A stretch of DNA of 64,000 bases from Pseudomonas sp. UMAB-08 (GTDB lineage: Bacteria; Pseudomonadota; Gammaproteobacteria; Pseudomonadales; Pseudomonadaceae). The position numbers were made by a program, and so were the translations under genes. Positions within the stretch are counted from its first letter, which is position 1. Every line of letters starts with the position of its first letter. Below, in pieces: positions 1 through 10,581 of this stretch. The notes under the pieces were generated by a model that made no database searches, was not told the origin of the DNA, and worked only from the letters and a program-made list of their open reading frames with translations. Where the stretch lies: NCBI RefSeq assembly GCF_900095225.1, contig NZ_LT607421.1, forward strand, positions 1-64,000. Reading direction: 5' to 3'.

Positions 1-65
1 TAAGTCGGGGAAGCCGTTTGACCCAAAACTGGCGCTTGCTCATTGAGGGTCAAGACGGTATCTAC

Positions 66-662
66 CTGGACCGAGTTTCTACGCGACCGAGCGGCGTCGC
101 GGCCCTCCTGCCAAACAACCTATAACCATGTGAAATAGAACATTATTTGTAGGAGCTGACTTGTCTGCGAATAAGCCTGGTACGGGCTTCCGGCAGGCTC
201 GGGTTTGACCCTATAGCCATGATCTGAATCGAGGGGCGACAGGTAGACCGCGTTGAATGGTCTTCGCTGACGAGTCAGCTCCTATCTGGACCGAGTTTCT
301 ACGCGACCGAGCGGCGTCGCGGCCCTCCTGCCAAACAACCTATAACCATGTGAAATAGAACATTATTTGTAGGAGCTGACTTGTCTGCGAATAAGCCTGG
401 TACGGGCTTCCGGCAGGCTCGGGTTTGACCCTATAGCCATGATCTGAATCGAGGGGCGACAGGTAGACCGCGTTGAATGGTCTTCGCTGACGAGTCAGCT
501 CCTATCTGGACCGAGTTTCTGCGCGACCGAGCGGCGTCGCGGCCCTCCTGTCGAACAACCTATAACCATGTGAAATAGAACATTATTTGTAGGAGCTGGC
601 TTGTCTGCGAATAGGCCCGGTACGGGCTTCCGACAGGTTTGGGTTTGACCCCATAGCCATGA
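66..662. repeat. 220-bp tandem repeat, two identical copies plus a partial third
   Basis: Copies run 66-285, 286-505 and 506 to about 662. By eye copies 1 and 2 are identical; copy 3 has scattered substitutions and loses similarity after about 662. Each unit contains a REP sequence starting gtaggagctgacttgtctgc (149-170, 369-390, 589-610) and, about 90 bases on, an inverted REP ending gacgagtcagctccta (261-284, 481-504). A unit is therefore a complete REPIN plus about 80 bases of flanking DNA. In the third copy the right REP is only a remnant near 691-704. No RAYT transposase gene is in the window. Confidence 0.9.
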
Positions 663-736
663 TCACCTGCTGGCGGGTGCTGGATCGAGGGGCGGCATCT
701 CCTACAAAACCAGTATCAACCTCAAATCAAAGGCAT

Positions 737-768
737 AAAAAAAGGCGTCCCGAGGGACACCTTTTTTA
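737..768 (-). terminator. Terminator of the tRNA operon
   Basis: Inverted repeat ggcgtccc / gggacacc with a two-base loop, flanked by an A-run on the left and a T-run on the right, so it can act in both directions. It lies about 65 bases beyond the last tRNA of the minus-strand operon. Confidence 0.8.
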
Positions 769-832
769 TTTGGCTTCGATGCGTATTGCATCTCGCCTTG
801 ATCTTCAACCCATGTGCAACCTGAGTAGAATA

Positions 833-909
833 TGGTCGGGGTAAGGGGATTCGAACTCCTGACATCCTGCTCCCAAAGCAGGCGCGCTACCGGACTGCGC
901 TATACCCCG
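833..909 (-). tRNA. tRNA-Pro (UGG), distal copy
   Basis: The reverse complement gives a 77-nt cloverleaf starting CGGGGTATAGCGCAG, with anticodon loop CTTTGGGA (anticodon UGG), T-arm GTTCGAATC and an encoded CCA end. It is identical base for base to the copy at 1092-1168. It is the last gene of the Asn-Pro-Lys-Pro operon. Confidence 0.95.
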
Positions 910-1010
910 GTTGAAACTTTAAAGACACCTCAACAAGCTGTCTTGCGACCTGACACTCATGGCATCAGATCTATAAGATTCGGCTTCAAAGATTACTTTG
1001 AAGCCAAAAA

Positions 1011-1086
1011 TGGTGGGTCGTGTGGGATTCGAACCTACGACCAATTGGTTAAAAGCCAACTGCTCTACCAACTGAGCTAACGACCC
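1011..1086 (-). tRNA. tRNA-Lys (UUU)
   Basis: The reverse complement starts GGGTCGTTAGCTCAG, has anticodon loop CTTTTAA (anticodon UUU), T-arm GTTCGAATC and an encoded CCA. It is 76 nt long and sits between the two identical proline tRNA genes. Confidence 0.95.
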
Positions 1087-1091
1087 AAAAA

Positions 1092-1168
1092 TGGTCGGGG
1101 TAAGGGGATTCGAACTCCTGACATCCTGCTCCCAAAGCAGGCGCGCTACCGGACTGCGCTATACCCCG
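1092..1168 (-). tRNA. tRNA-Pro (UGG), proximal copy
   Basis: 77-nt cloverleaf identical to 833-909, including the encoded CCA. Two identical genes separated only by tRNA-Lys suggest a local duplication that raises gene dose for the UGG proline tRNA. Confidence 0.95.
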
Positions 1169-1194
1169 ATAATACAGCTACATCTTGATGAAAA

Positions 1195-1270
1195 TGGCTC
1201 CACGACCTGGACTCGAACCAGGGACCCAATGATTAACAGTCATTTGCTCTACCAACTGAGCTATCGCGGA
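1195..1270 (-). tRNA. tRNA-Asn (GUU)
   Basis: The reverse complement starts TCCGCGATAGCTCAG, has anticodon loop CTGTTAA (anticodon GUU) and T-arm GTTCGAGTC, and ends TCGTGGAGCCA. The acceptor stem pairs with one G-U. It is the first tRNA after the promoter. Confidence 0.95.
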
Positions 1271-1377
1271 ACTATGCATTTCAGACGTAACTTCTACAAC
1301 TACTGCGCTGAATTTACTGCTTATTTCAGCCTCAATGACCCGTTTGCATCGCTACGTTCGCGTCTCTGAGGCGCGCT

Positions 1378-1405
1378 ATTCTACAATTTTAAAAAAGACT
1401 GTCAA
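1378..1405 (-). promoter_or_regulatory. Sigma-70 promoter of the tRNA operon
   Basis: On the minus strand: TTGACA, 16-base spacer, TAGAAT, followed by a GC-rich discriminator (GCGCGCC). A near-consensus promoter with a GC-rich discriminator is typical of stable-RNA genes under stringent (ppGpp/DksA) control. It points straight into tRNA-Asn about 110 bases downstream. Confidence 0.85.
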
Positions 1406-1502
1406 CCCTTAAAACTGCATTTAAGACAATGATTTGCGATTTTTTTCGGATAGCCCCGCTTACGCCCGATATCCCAGTTTCTTGCCCCTAACGCCGCGCT
1501 GA

Positions 1503-1528
1503 TAAAAAGGCCCTCACGAGGAGGGCCC
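1503..1528 (-). terminator. Terminator after clpB
   Basis: Read on the minus strand: GGGCCCTC, short loop, TGAGGGCC, then TTTTT. It starts about 25 bases after the clpB stop codon. Confidence 0.85.
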
Positions 1529-1552
1529 TTCTATATAGAGGCAACGAATGAA

Positions 1553-4117
<2,565 letters not shown>

Positions 4118-4189
4118 TAGTTACCTTCCTTATTAAGCAGGCCGGAGCGATGGAGACACCTATAAAGAAAACCTGCTGGACTGCCCATT

Positions 4190-4217
4190 AGATGTGGTCG
4201 ATTTTGCAGGATTCAAG
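4190..4217 (-). promoter_or_regulatory. Heat-shock (sigma-32/RpoH) promoter of clpB
   Basis: On the minus strand: CTTGAA, 14-base spacer, CCACATCT. This fits the known RpoH pattern CTTGAA-N13/14-CCCCATNT with one mismatch. It lies about 70-100 bases upstream of the clpB start, with no competing gene. Confidence 0.85.
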
Positions 4218-4268
4218 CGCTGCTTGATTGACGTAAGTCAGCAATTATGATGAGTGAGCGTAGTCGAC

Positions 4269-5003
4269 TCAGTCAATCCAGACCAGAGAGGCGAAACGAC
4301 CGGTGCGAGCGCTCCGGCGATAGGAATAGAAGCGTGGATCATTGACTGTGCAGAAGCCGCCGCCATACACCGCCGTCACACCACATGCCGCCAGACGCAG
4401 ACGCGCGAGGGCATAGATATCGGCCATGAAGCGACCGGCATTGAGGCTTGGCACAAATGCCAGGGCGGTTTCGGGGTGAGTACTTATAAAAGCCTCACGA
4501 ACTTCCGGTCCAACTTCGAACGCTTGCGGACCGATGGCCGGGCCGAGCCAGACCAGAATGTCGTTCGCCGGCACTGCCAAACGATCGACCGTCGCCTCCA
4601 GTACGCCAGCCGCCAGACCACGCCAACCGGCATGGGCCGCCGCGACACGACTGCCCGCACGATCACAAAACAGCGCTGGCAAGCAGTCCGCGGTCATGAT
4701 GGTGCACGCGACACCTGGGGTCATCGTCCAACTGGCGTCCGCTTCGACAACACAAAGAGGATCGGCGTGAGCAACGACGACACCGTGCACCTGACGTAGC
4801 CAGGCAGGCTGGATATTCAGGCTGGATGTCAGACGCTGGCGATTGGCAGCCACCGACTCTGGATTGTCATCGACGTGATCACCCAGATTGAAGCTGTCGA
4901 ACGACGCCTGACTGACGCCGCCCGCACGGGTGGTGACGCACGACTTGACCCCTGCCGGCGCAGGCCAGTCAGGGATCAGCCAGTCCGTCACGAACGTGTT
5001 CAC
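4269..5003 (-). CDS. pgeF: PgeF/YfiH-family protein (Cu-oxidase_4, purine nucleoside phosphorylase-like)
   Basis: 244 residues. The family was first described as a laccase-like polyphenol oxidase. Later work gave it purine nucleoside phosphorylase/adenosine deaminase activity or a role in removing wrongly built peptidoglycan precursors. Visible family residues: TRAGGVS near the N-terminus, RQVHG, the TADCLP motif, HAGWRG and LGPAIG; these carry the metal-binding Cys and His. The GTG start at 5003 is chosen because it overlaps the rluD stop by four bases (GTGA) and gives the usual length; a longer upstream frame would run into rluD. It is co-transcribed downstream of rluD. Confidence 0.93.
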   Translation of the reverse strand: MNTFVTDWLIPDWPAPAGVKSCVTTRAGGVSQASFDSFNLGDHVDDNPESVAANRQRLTSSLNIQPAWLRQVHGVVVAHADPLCVVEADASWTMTPGVACTIMTADCLPALFCDRAGSRVAAAHAGWRGLAAGVLEATVDRLAVPANDILVWLGPAIGPQAFEVGPEVREAFISTHPETALAFVPSLNAGRFMADIYALARLRLAACGVTAVYGGGFCTVNDPRFYSYRRSARTGRFASLVWID

Positions 5004-5962
5004 CCGATGAACGCCTCGCGATCCTGCTTCAGCAGCGACAACAGCCAGACAAAATCGTCTGGCAGCGGCGATTCCCACTTCATTCGCTTACCGGTCGTCG
5101 GATGATCCAGCTCCAGGAAACGCGCATGCAGCGCCTGACGCGGGAAATGTTTCAACGATTCGACCATGGTCACGCTGGCAGCCGGCGGAATACGGAAGCG
5201 CCCACCGTAGGCGGGATCACCGACCAACGGGAAGTTGATGTGCGCCATGTGCACCCGAATCTGGTGAGTACGACCGGTTTCCAGCTTGACCCTTACATGG
5301 GTGTGGGAACGGAAACGCTCAAGCACCCGGTAATGACTCACCGCCTGCTTGCCGCCTTCCATGACCGCCATGCGCTGACGCTGCTGGCCGTGACGGCCGA
5401 TCGGTGCGTCGATCTTGCCACCTGCGGTGACAACACCGATGACGATGCATTCATAGATCCGGCTGACGCTGCGATTCTGCAACTGCGTCACCAACTGGGT
5501 CTGCGCCTGGATTGTCTTGGCCACCACCATCAGACCGGTGGTGTCCTTGTCCAGACGGTGCACGATGCCGGCACGCGGAACATTGACGATGTCCGGAAAG
5601 TGGTGCAGTAGAGCGTTAAGCAGCGTGCCATCGGCATGACCCACTGCTGGGTGAACCACCAAACCGGAAGGTTTGTTGATCACCATGATTTGATCGTCCT
5701 CGTAGACGATATCGAGCTCAATATCCTGCGCCACCCATTCACCTTGGGCTTCCTGCTCTGCGGACAGTTGCAGAACAGCGCCGCCATGAACGATGTCACG
5801 TGGGCGCAAAACGCCTCCGTCCACAGTCAGGCAGCCGTCTTTTATCCAGGCGGAAAGGCGCGAGCGCGAGTGCTCAGCGAATAATTGTGCGGCGACTTGA
5901 TCGAGGCGTTGACCGCCCAATTCGGACGGCACCTCTGCGCGGAGTTCTATATTCTCGGACAT
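5000..5962 (-). CDS. rluD: 23S rRNA pseudouridine synthase RluD
   Basis: 320 residues. It makes pseudouridines 1911/1915/1917 in helix 69 of 23S rRNA and matters for ribosome assembly. An S4-like RNA-binding domain covers about 15-75, followed by the RluA-type catalytic domain with HRLDKDTTG, whose Asp is the catalytic residue. The start MSENIEL is preferred over an upstream ATG (6046) because the extra 28 residues are low-complexity and run toward bamD. It overlaps pgeF by four bases and is divergent from bamD. Confidence 0.95.
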   Translation of the reverse strand: MSENIELRAEVPSELGGQRLDQVAAQLFAEHSRSRLSAWIKDGCLTVDGGVLRPRDIVHGGAVLQLSAEQEAQGEWVAQDIELDIVYEDDQIMVINKPSGLVVHPAVGHADGTLLNALLHHFPDIVNVPRAGIVHRLDKDTTGLMVVAKTIQAQTQLVTQLQNRSVSRIYECIVIGVVTAGGKIDAPIGRHGQQRQRMAVMEGGKQAVSHYRVLERFRSHTHVRVKLETGRTHQIRVHMAHINFPLVGDPAYGGRFRIPPAASVTMVESLKHFPRQALHARFLELDHPTTGKRMKWESPLPDDFVWLLSLLKQDREAFIG

Positions 5963-6112
5963 GCTCAGACTAGGCTGCGGCGTAGCCTTTGGTTTCGGCT
6001 GCGCGCTTGTGGTTAAATACGGCGTCTTTTGCCCCGGTGGTTTCACGGGGCGCCCATCATAACAGGACGGCCCCGCCCAAGACAGCGGGCCGTCATAGGG
6101 ACGCTAGCCGCC

Positions 6113-7129
6113 ATGCAAGTGAAACACCTGCTGCTGATCGCCATCCTCGCACTCACCGCTGCCTGTTCATCGAAAGAAGTCATCGACGAAAATCTGAGCG
6201 AAGTCGAGCTGTACCAGCAGGCGCAGGCCGACCTGGACAACAACAACTACAACAGTGCAAGCAACAAGCTTAAGGCACTGGAGTCGCGTTATCCCTTTGG
6301 ACGCTATGCCGATCAGGCACAGCTGGAGCTGATCTACGCCAACTATAAAAACGGTGAGCCGGAGGCTGCAAAGTCTGCCGCTGAACGTTTTATTCGTTTG
6401 CACCCACAGCACCCCAACGTCGACTACGCCTACTACCTGAAGGGCCTGACCTCCTTCGACCAGGACGTCGGCCTGCTGGCTCGCTTCCTGCCACTGGACA
6501 TGACCAAGCGTGACCCGGGCGCTGCCCGCGACTCCTACAACGAGTTCGCCCAGCTCACCAGCCGCTACCCCAACAGCCGTTATGCGCCGGATGCCAAGCA
6601 GCGCATGATTTACCTGCGCAACCTGCTGGCCGCCTACGAGATCCACGTCGCGGACTACTACCTGACCCGTCATGCTTACGTTGCAGCCGCCAACCGTGGC
6701 CGCTACGTGGTCGAGAACTTCCAGGAAACGCCGTCCGTCGGCGATGGCCTGGCCGTGATGGTCGAGTCTTATCAGCATATGCACCTGGACGAACTGGCTG
6801 CCACCAGCCTGGAAGTCCTCAAGCTGAACTACCCGAACCATCCGAGCCTGGTCGATGGCCAGTTCGTGCCGCAGATCGCCGACGAGGACAACCGCTCTTG
6901 GCTGTCGAAGGTCACCCTGGGCTTGATCGAAACCAACACACCATTGCCGCCAGGCGAAACTCGCGCCAACCAGGACGTGCTCAAACAGTACCAGGATGCC
7001 AAGGACGCGATTCCTTCGGAATTGCTGCCTGCCAATCAGGACGAGGTCGACGAGCAGAATCATCAAGCGGAAGGCAACAGCAAAGACCGCTCGTGGTTCA
7101 GCTACATGACGCTGGGTATTTTCGACTGA
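6113..7129 (+). CDS. bamD: Outer membrane assembly lipoprotein BamD (ComL)
   Basis: 338 residues. BamD is an essential lipoprotein of the BAM complex that inserts beta-barrels into the outer membrane. Lipobox LTAAC puts the lipidated Cys at residue 18. The rest is TPR-like helices ([52 protein letters not shown]), typical of the YfiO/BamD fold. The start is the ATG right before the signal peptide; an earlier ATG at 6029 would add a non-signal extension. The C-terminal tail after about residue 290 is longer and more hydrophilic than in E. coli BamD (about 245), as is usual in Pseudomonas. Confidence 0.96.
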   Translation: MQVKHLLLIAILALTAACSSKEVIDENLSEVELYQQAQADLDNNNYNSASNKLKALESRYPFGRYADQAQLELIYANYKNGEPEAAKSAAERFIRLHPQHPNVDYAYYLKGLTSFDQDVGLLARFLPLDMTKRDPGAARDSYNEFAQLTSRYPNSRYAPDAKQRMIYLRNLLAAYEIHVADYYLTRHAYVAAANRGRYVVENFQETPSVGDGLAVMVESYQHMHLDELAATSLEVLKLNYPNHPSLVDGQFVPQIADEDNRSWLSKVTLGLIETNTPLPPGETRANQDVLKQYQDAKDAIPSELLPANQDEVDEQNHQAEGNSKDRSWFSYMTLGIFD

Positions 7130-7142
7130 TTCAGCCGTATTG

Positions 7143-7172
7143 AAAAAAGAGACCTTCGGGTCTCTTTTTTTA
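7143..7172 (+). terminator. Terminator after bamD
   Basis: Perfect hairpin AAAAAAGAGACC-TTCG-GGTCTCTTTTTTT starting 14 bases after the bamD stop. The A-run and T-run flanks make it a strong intrinsic terminator. Confidence 0.92.
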
Positions 7173-7247
7173 TTGGGCATTTCTCCGCTGTGCGCCTGAC
7201 AGCGCCTTGGCTACACTGCCGAATCTTCAATCAGAAAGCTGGTAGTC

Positions 7248-7499
7248 ATGGTTCGCTTACTTTTGTGGGTCGTTTTAATCGGGGCCGCGGTGTACTTCTT
7301 CAAACGCATGGGTAAACGCTCTGCGCCAGACAGGAAGACTGAGCCACCTGAAATTGCTGCCGAGCCCATGGTCCGTTGCGCCCACTGCGGCGTCCATCTA
7401 CCCCGCGACCGTGCGCTGAGCCTGGAATCGAACGTGGGGAAACAGTGGTACTGCAGCCAGACGCACATGGAACAAGGCCCAGGCTCTCGTGACCGCTGA
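7248..7499 (+). CDS. Small membrane-anchored zinc-ribbon-like protein (PP0621-type)
   Basis: 83 residues. An N-terminal membrane segment (LLLWVVLIGAAVYFF, about 4-19) is followed by a basic linker and a small cysteine module: CAHC, then YCSQTH about 26 residues later, which looks like a four-ligand zinc site (Cys-Cys-Cys-His). I recall it as a conserved Pseudomonas protein family placed before pilS; no function is established that I know of. Its end overlaps the pilS GTG start by 11 bases, so translation of the two is probably coupled. A role linked to PilS is an inference from that overlap only. Confidence 0.8.
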   Translation: MVRLLLWVVLIGAAVYFFKRMGKRSAPDRKTEPPEIAAEPMVRCAHCGVHLPRDRALSLESNVGKQWYCSQTHMEQGPGSRDR

Positions 7500-9081
7500 A
7501 ACACTCTCACTGAGCGGCAATCAGGCCCAGCGTATCCTGCGGCTTTATCACCTTTATCGCTTGGTCATCGGCATCACGCTGGTCCTGATGATCTCCAGCA
7601 ATCTGGACGATGACCTATTGGAGCTGGCCAACCCGATCTTTTTTCGGACCGGTTGCTGGCTGTATCTGGTGTTTAATATTCTGGTCGTCGTGCTGCTGGA
7701 CAGGCCGAACAACGCTGCACAGACATTCAGCCTGGCGCTGGCCGATGCCGTGATGCTTTCGGCGTTGTTCTACGCAGGCGGCGGCGCGCCCAGCGGCATC
7801 GGCAACCTGCTGATCGCATCGGTCGCCATCAGCAACATATTGCTGCGAGGGCGTACCGGGCTGTTGATTGCTGCGGTTGCAGCCATCGGGATCATTTACC
7901 TGACGTTCTATCTGAGCTTCGATCGACCGTCGGCGTACAACCACTATCTCCAGGCTGGCTCGCTTGGCGCCATGTGCTTTGCCGCCGCGTTGTTGGTGCA
8001 GGCACTGACCCATCGCCTGCACCTTAGCGAGTCGCTGGCAAAAGAACGCGCGGCAGATGTCAACAACCTCGAAGAACTCAACGCGCTGATCCTGCAACGC
8101 ATGCGAACCGGCATTCTGGTGCTCGACGCCCAGCGTCAGGTGCTGCTGGCCAATCACGGCGCCCTGACCCTGCTGGGCCAGGAACACTTGATCGGCAAAA
8201 CCATCGACGACTATTCCCCACAACTGGTCGACCGGCTGCAGCAATGGCAGATCAACCCGATGTTGCGCCCGCAGAGCATTGCGACGTCCGCACTCGGGCC
8301 TGTGCTGCAACCGAGCTTCATCGCCCTCAATCGCGACGAGCGGCGTCACACACTGGTCTTTCTCGAAGACCTGTCGCAGATCTCCCAGCAGGCCCAGCAA
8401 CTCAAGCTTGCCGCATTAGGCCGCCTGACCGCCGGGATCGCCCACGAAATTCGCAATCCACTGGGCGCCATCAGCCATGCCGCCCAGTTGCTCAAGGAGT
8501 CAGAGGACCTGACGGCGCCTGATCAGCGCTTGGGCCAGATCATCCACGATCAATCGCGGCGGATGAACCTGGTGATTGAAAACGTCTTGCAACTGTCTCG
8601 CCGTCGTCAGGCCGAGCCGCAGCGGCTCGATGTCAGACGCTGGCTGGAGCCGTTTATCAGCGACTTTCGCAGTGCCGCCGCAGCCAACCAGCAGTTGCAT
8701 GTCGACATCGGCATTGGGACCCTGACGACGCGCATGGACCCCGAGCAGCTGACGCAGGTGCTGACCAACCTGCTGCAAAACGCATTGCGGTATAGCGCCA
8801 AGGTCAATGAACGGGCGCAAGTCTGGCTAAAACTGTGTCACGATCCGATCAGCGACTTGCCGATCCTGGAAGTGCTCGACGACGGCCCCGGCGTGGCCAG
8901 CGAGCATCTGACGAGGATTTTCGAACCTTTCTTCACCACGGAAAACAAAGGCACCGGCCTGGGCCTTTATATTTCCCGCGAGCTGTGCGAAAGCAATCAA
9001 GCACATCTGGATTACAGTCCTCGAGAAGGTGGCGGGAGCTGTTTCCGCATCACCTTCGCCCATCCGCTCAAACTGAGTTGA
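7489..9081 (+). CDS. pilS: Sensor histidine kinase PilS
   Basis: 530 residues. PilS is the membrane kinase that senses PilA level in the inner membrane and phosphorylates PilR. The N-terminal ~170 residues are hydrophobic with about six membrane spans. A PAS-like segment follows, then the H-box AGIAHEIRNPLGAISHAAQL with phospho-acceptor His319, and the N, G1 (DDGPGV) and G2 (GTGLGL) boxes of the ATPase domain. The start is GTG at 7489, inside the previous gene; no better start with a ribosome site is nearby. Two bases separate its stop from the pilR ATG. Confidence 0.95.
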   Translation: MTAETLSLSGNQAQRILRLYHLYRLVIGITLVLMISSNLDDDLLELANPIFFRTGCWLYLVFNILVVVLLDRPNNAAQTFSLALADAVMLSALFYAGGGAPSGIGNLLIASVAISNILLRGRTGLLIAAVAAIGIIYLTFYLSFDRPSAYNHYLQAGSLGAMCFAAALLVQALTHRLHLSESLAKERAADVNNLEELNALILQRMRTGILVLDAQRQVLLANHGALTLLGQEHLIGKTIDDYSPQLVDRLQQWQINPMLRPQSIATSALGPVLQPSFIALNRDERRHTLVFLEDLSQISQQAQQLKLAALGRLTAGIAHEIRNPLGAISHAAQLLKESEDLTAPDQRLGQIIHDQSRRMNLVIENVLQLSRRRQAEPQRLDVRRWLEPFISDFRSAAAANQQLHVDIGIGTLTTRMDPEQLTQVLTNLLQNALRYSAKVNERAQVWLKLCHDPISDLPILEVLDDGPGVASEHLTRIFEPFFTTENKGTGLGLYISRELCESNQAHLDYSPREGGGSCFRITFAHPLKLS

Positions 9082-9083
9082 AC

Positions 9084-10427
9084 ATGAGCCCACGGCAAAA
9101 AATCCTGATCGTCGACGATGAACCGGATATCCGCGAACTTCTGGAGATCACGCTGGGGCGGATGAAGCTCGACACCCGCAGCGCACGCAACGTCAAAGAA
9201 GCGCGCGACTGGCTGCTGCGCGAGCCTTTCGACCTGTGCCTGACCGACATGCGCATGCCCGATGGCAACGGCCTGGAGTTGGTGCAGCACATCCAGCAAC
9301 GTCACCCCCAGGTGCCGGTGGCGATGATTACAGCGTATGGCAGCCTCGACACCGCGATCAATGCACTCAAAGCCGGGGCCTTCGACTTTTTGACCAAACC
9401 GGTGGACCTCACCCTCCTCCGCGAACTGGTGACCAGCGCCCTGCGCCTGCACCCCCCGACCCCATCTGACAGCAGCAGCATCGACAGCCGCTTACTCGGC
9501 AACTCGCCGCCCATGCGTGCGCTGCGCAACCAGATCAGCAAACTGGCCCGCAGTCAGGCGCCGATCTACATCAGTGGCGAGTCGGGCAGCGGCAAAGAGC
9601 TGGTGGCGCGCTTGATTCACGAGCAGGGTCCGCGCATCAGCCGACCCTTTATTCCGGTCAACTGCGGCGCCATTCCCACAGAACTCATGGAGAGTGAGTT
9701 CTTTGGCCATCGCAAAGGCAGCTTCAGCGGCGCGGTGGAGGACAAGCCCGGATTGTTCCAGGCTGCCAATGGCGGGACGCTGTTCCTTGATGAAGTCGCG
9801 GACCTGCCGCTGGCCATGCAGGTCAAACTGCTGCGCGCGATCCAGGAGAAAGCCGTGCGCTGCGTGGGTGGACAGCAAGAGTTGGTGGTGGACGTGCGCA
9901 TTCTTTGCGCGACCCACAAAGACCTGAGCGCCGAAGTCGCTGCCGGGCGTTTCCGCCAGGATTTGTACTACCGCCTGAACGTCATCGAGCTGCGCGTACC
10001 GTCCTTGCGCGAGCGCCGGGAAGACATCGGCCAACTCGCCGACAACGTCCTCCGACGCTTGGCCGATGGCTCGGGCCAGCCCGCGGCGAAGCTCAACGCG
10101 CACGCGCTGGAGACCCTGAAAAGCTATCGATTCCCCGGCAATGTGCGCGAGCTTGAAAACATACTCGAACGCGCCTACACCCTGTGCGACAACGACCAGA
10201 TCGACGCCAGCGACCTGCGCCTGGCCGACTCACCCAGCACCCACGACCCGGATGGCCCCAATCTGGCCGAGATCGACAACCTGGAAGATTACCTGGAAAG
10301 CGTCGAACGCAAACTCATTCTCCAGGCCCTGGAAGAAACCCGCTGGAACCGCACCGCCGCCGCCCAACGCCTGAACCTGACGTTTCGGTCCATGCGCTAT
10401 CGGCTGAAGAAACTGGGGCTGGATTGA
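9084..10427 (+). CDS. pilR: Sigma-54 response regulator PilR
   Basis: 447 residues. It activates sigma-54-dependent transcription of pilin (pilA, not in the window). Receiver domain 1-120 with the acidic pair D11/D12 and phospho-acceptor D55 (LCLTDMRMPDG), AAA+ domain with Walker A GESGSGKE and Walker B LFLDE, and a C-terminal Fis-type helix-turn-helix (RTAAAQRLNLTFRSMRYRL). The sigma-54 contact loop reads GSFSGA rather than the canonical GAFTGA. The ATG at 9084 directly after pilS is used; an in-frame extension back into pilS is not a real start. Confidence 0.96.
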   Translation: MSPRQKILIVDDEPDIRELLEITLGRMKLDTRSARNVKEARDWLLREPFDLCLTDMRMPDGNGLELVQHIQQRHPQVPVAMITAYGSLDTAINALKAGAFDFLTKPVDLTLLRELVTSALRLHPPTPSDSSSIDSRLLGNSPPMRALRNQISKLARSQAPIYISGESGSGKELVARLIHEQGPRISRPFIPVNCGAIPTELMESEFFGHRKGSFSGAVEDKPGLFQAANGGTLFLDEVADLPLAMQVKLLRAIQEKAVRCVGGQQELVVDVRILCATHKDLSAEVAAGRFRQDLYYRLNVIELRVPSLRERREDIGQLADNVLRRLADGSGQPAAKLNAHALETLKSYRFPGNVRELENILERAYTLCDNDQIDASDLRLADSPSTHDPDGPNLAEIDNLEDYLESVERKLILQALEETRWNRTAAAQRLNLTFRSMRYRLKKLGLD

Positions 10428-10463
10428 CGGATTCCACGCTGTCGCGCAGCAACCTCGGTCAAT

Positions 10464-10564
10464 TGTAGGAGCTGCCGAAGGCTGCGATTGGCCACCAAAC
10501 GACAGCGCCCCGAATACACATAAAGGTCGTTCCGACCTTATCGCAGCCTTCGGCAGCTCCTACA
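10464..10564. repeat. REPIN, second sequence class
   Basis: Inverted pair: gtaggagctgccgaaggctg at the left end and its near-complement ending cggcagctcctac at the right end, about 100 bases in all. The REP core differs from the array at 66-662 (GCCGAAGGCTGCGAT versus GACTTGTCTGCGA), so this is a different REP class. It lies between the convergent genes pilR and thiO, where it could also serve as a bidirectional transcript end. Confidence 0.9.
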
Positions 10565-10581
10565 TGAAGCAGCCCGGCACC

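Larger units (their letters stand above)
1..832. other. Gene-free region with REPIN array and terminator
   Basis: No convincing protein gene is visible over the first 832 bases. It holds the right end of one REPIN-like element (about 36-65), a 220-bp tandem array (66-662), a decayed third repeat end, and a terminator at 737-768 belonging to the tRNA operon on the minus strand. The short open frame at 659-844 has no recognisable protein and runs through repeat remnants and into a tRNA. Confidence 0.8.

Noticed and set aside
1..662. Possible CRISPR array at the left edge
   Set aside because: Repeat unit is 220 bases with identical whole units and no short spacers; no cas genes.
832..1369. Short plus-strand frames near 832-1369
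   Set aside because: They read through the antisense of the tRNA genes; no protein.
6167..7180. 337-codon minus-strand frame opposite bamD
   Set aside because: Shadow of bamD, crosses its terminator.
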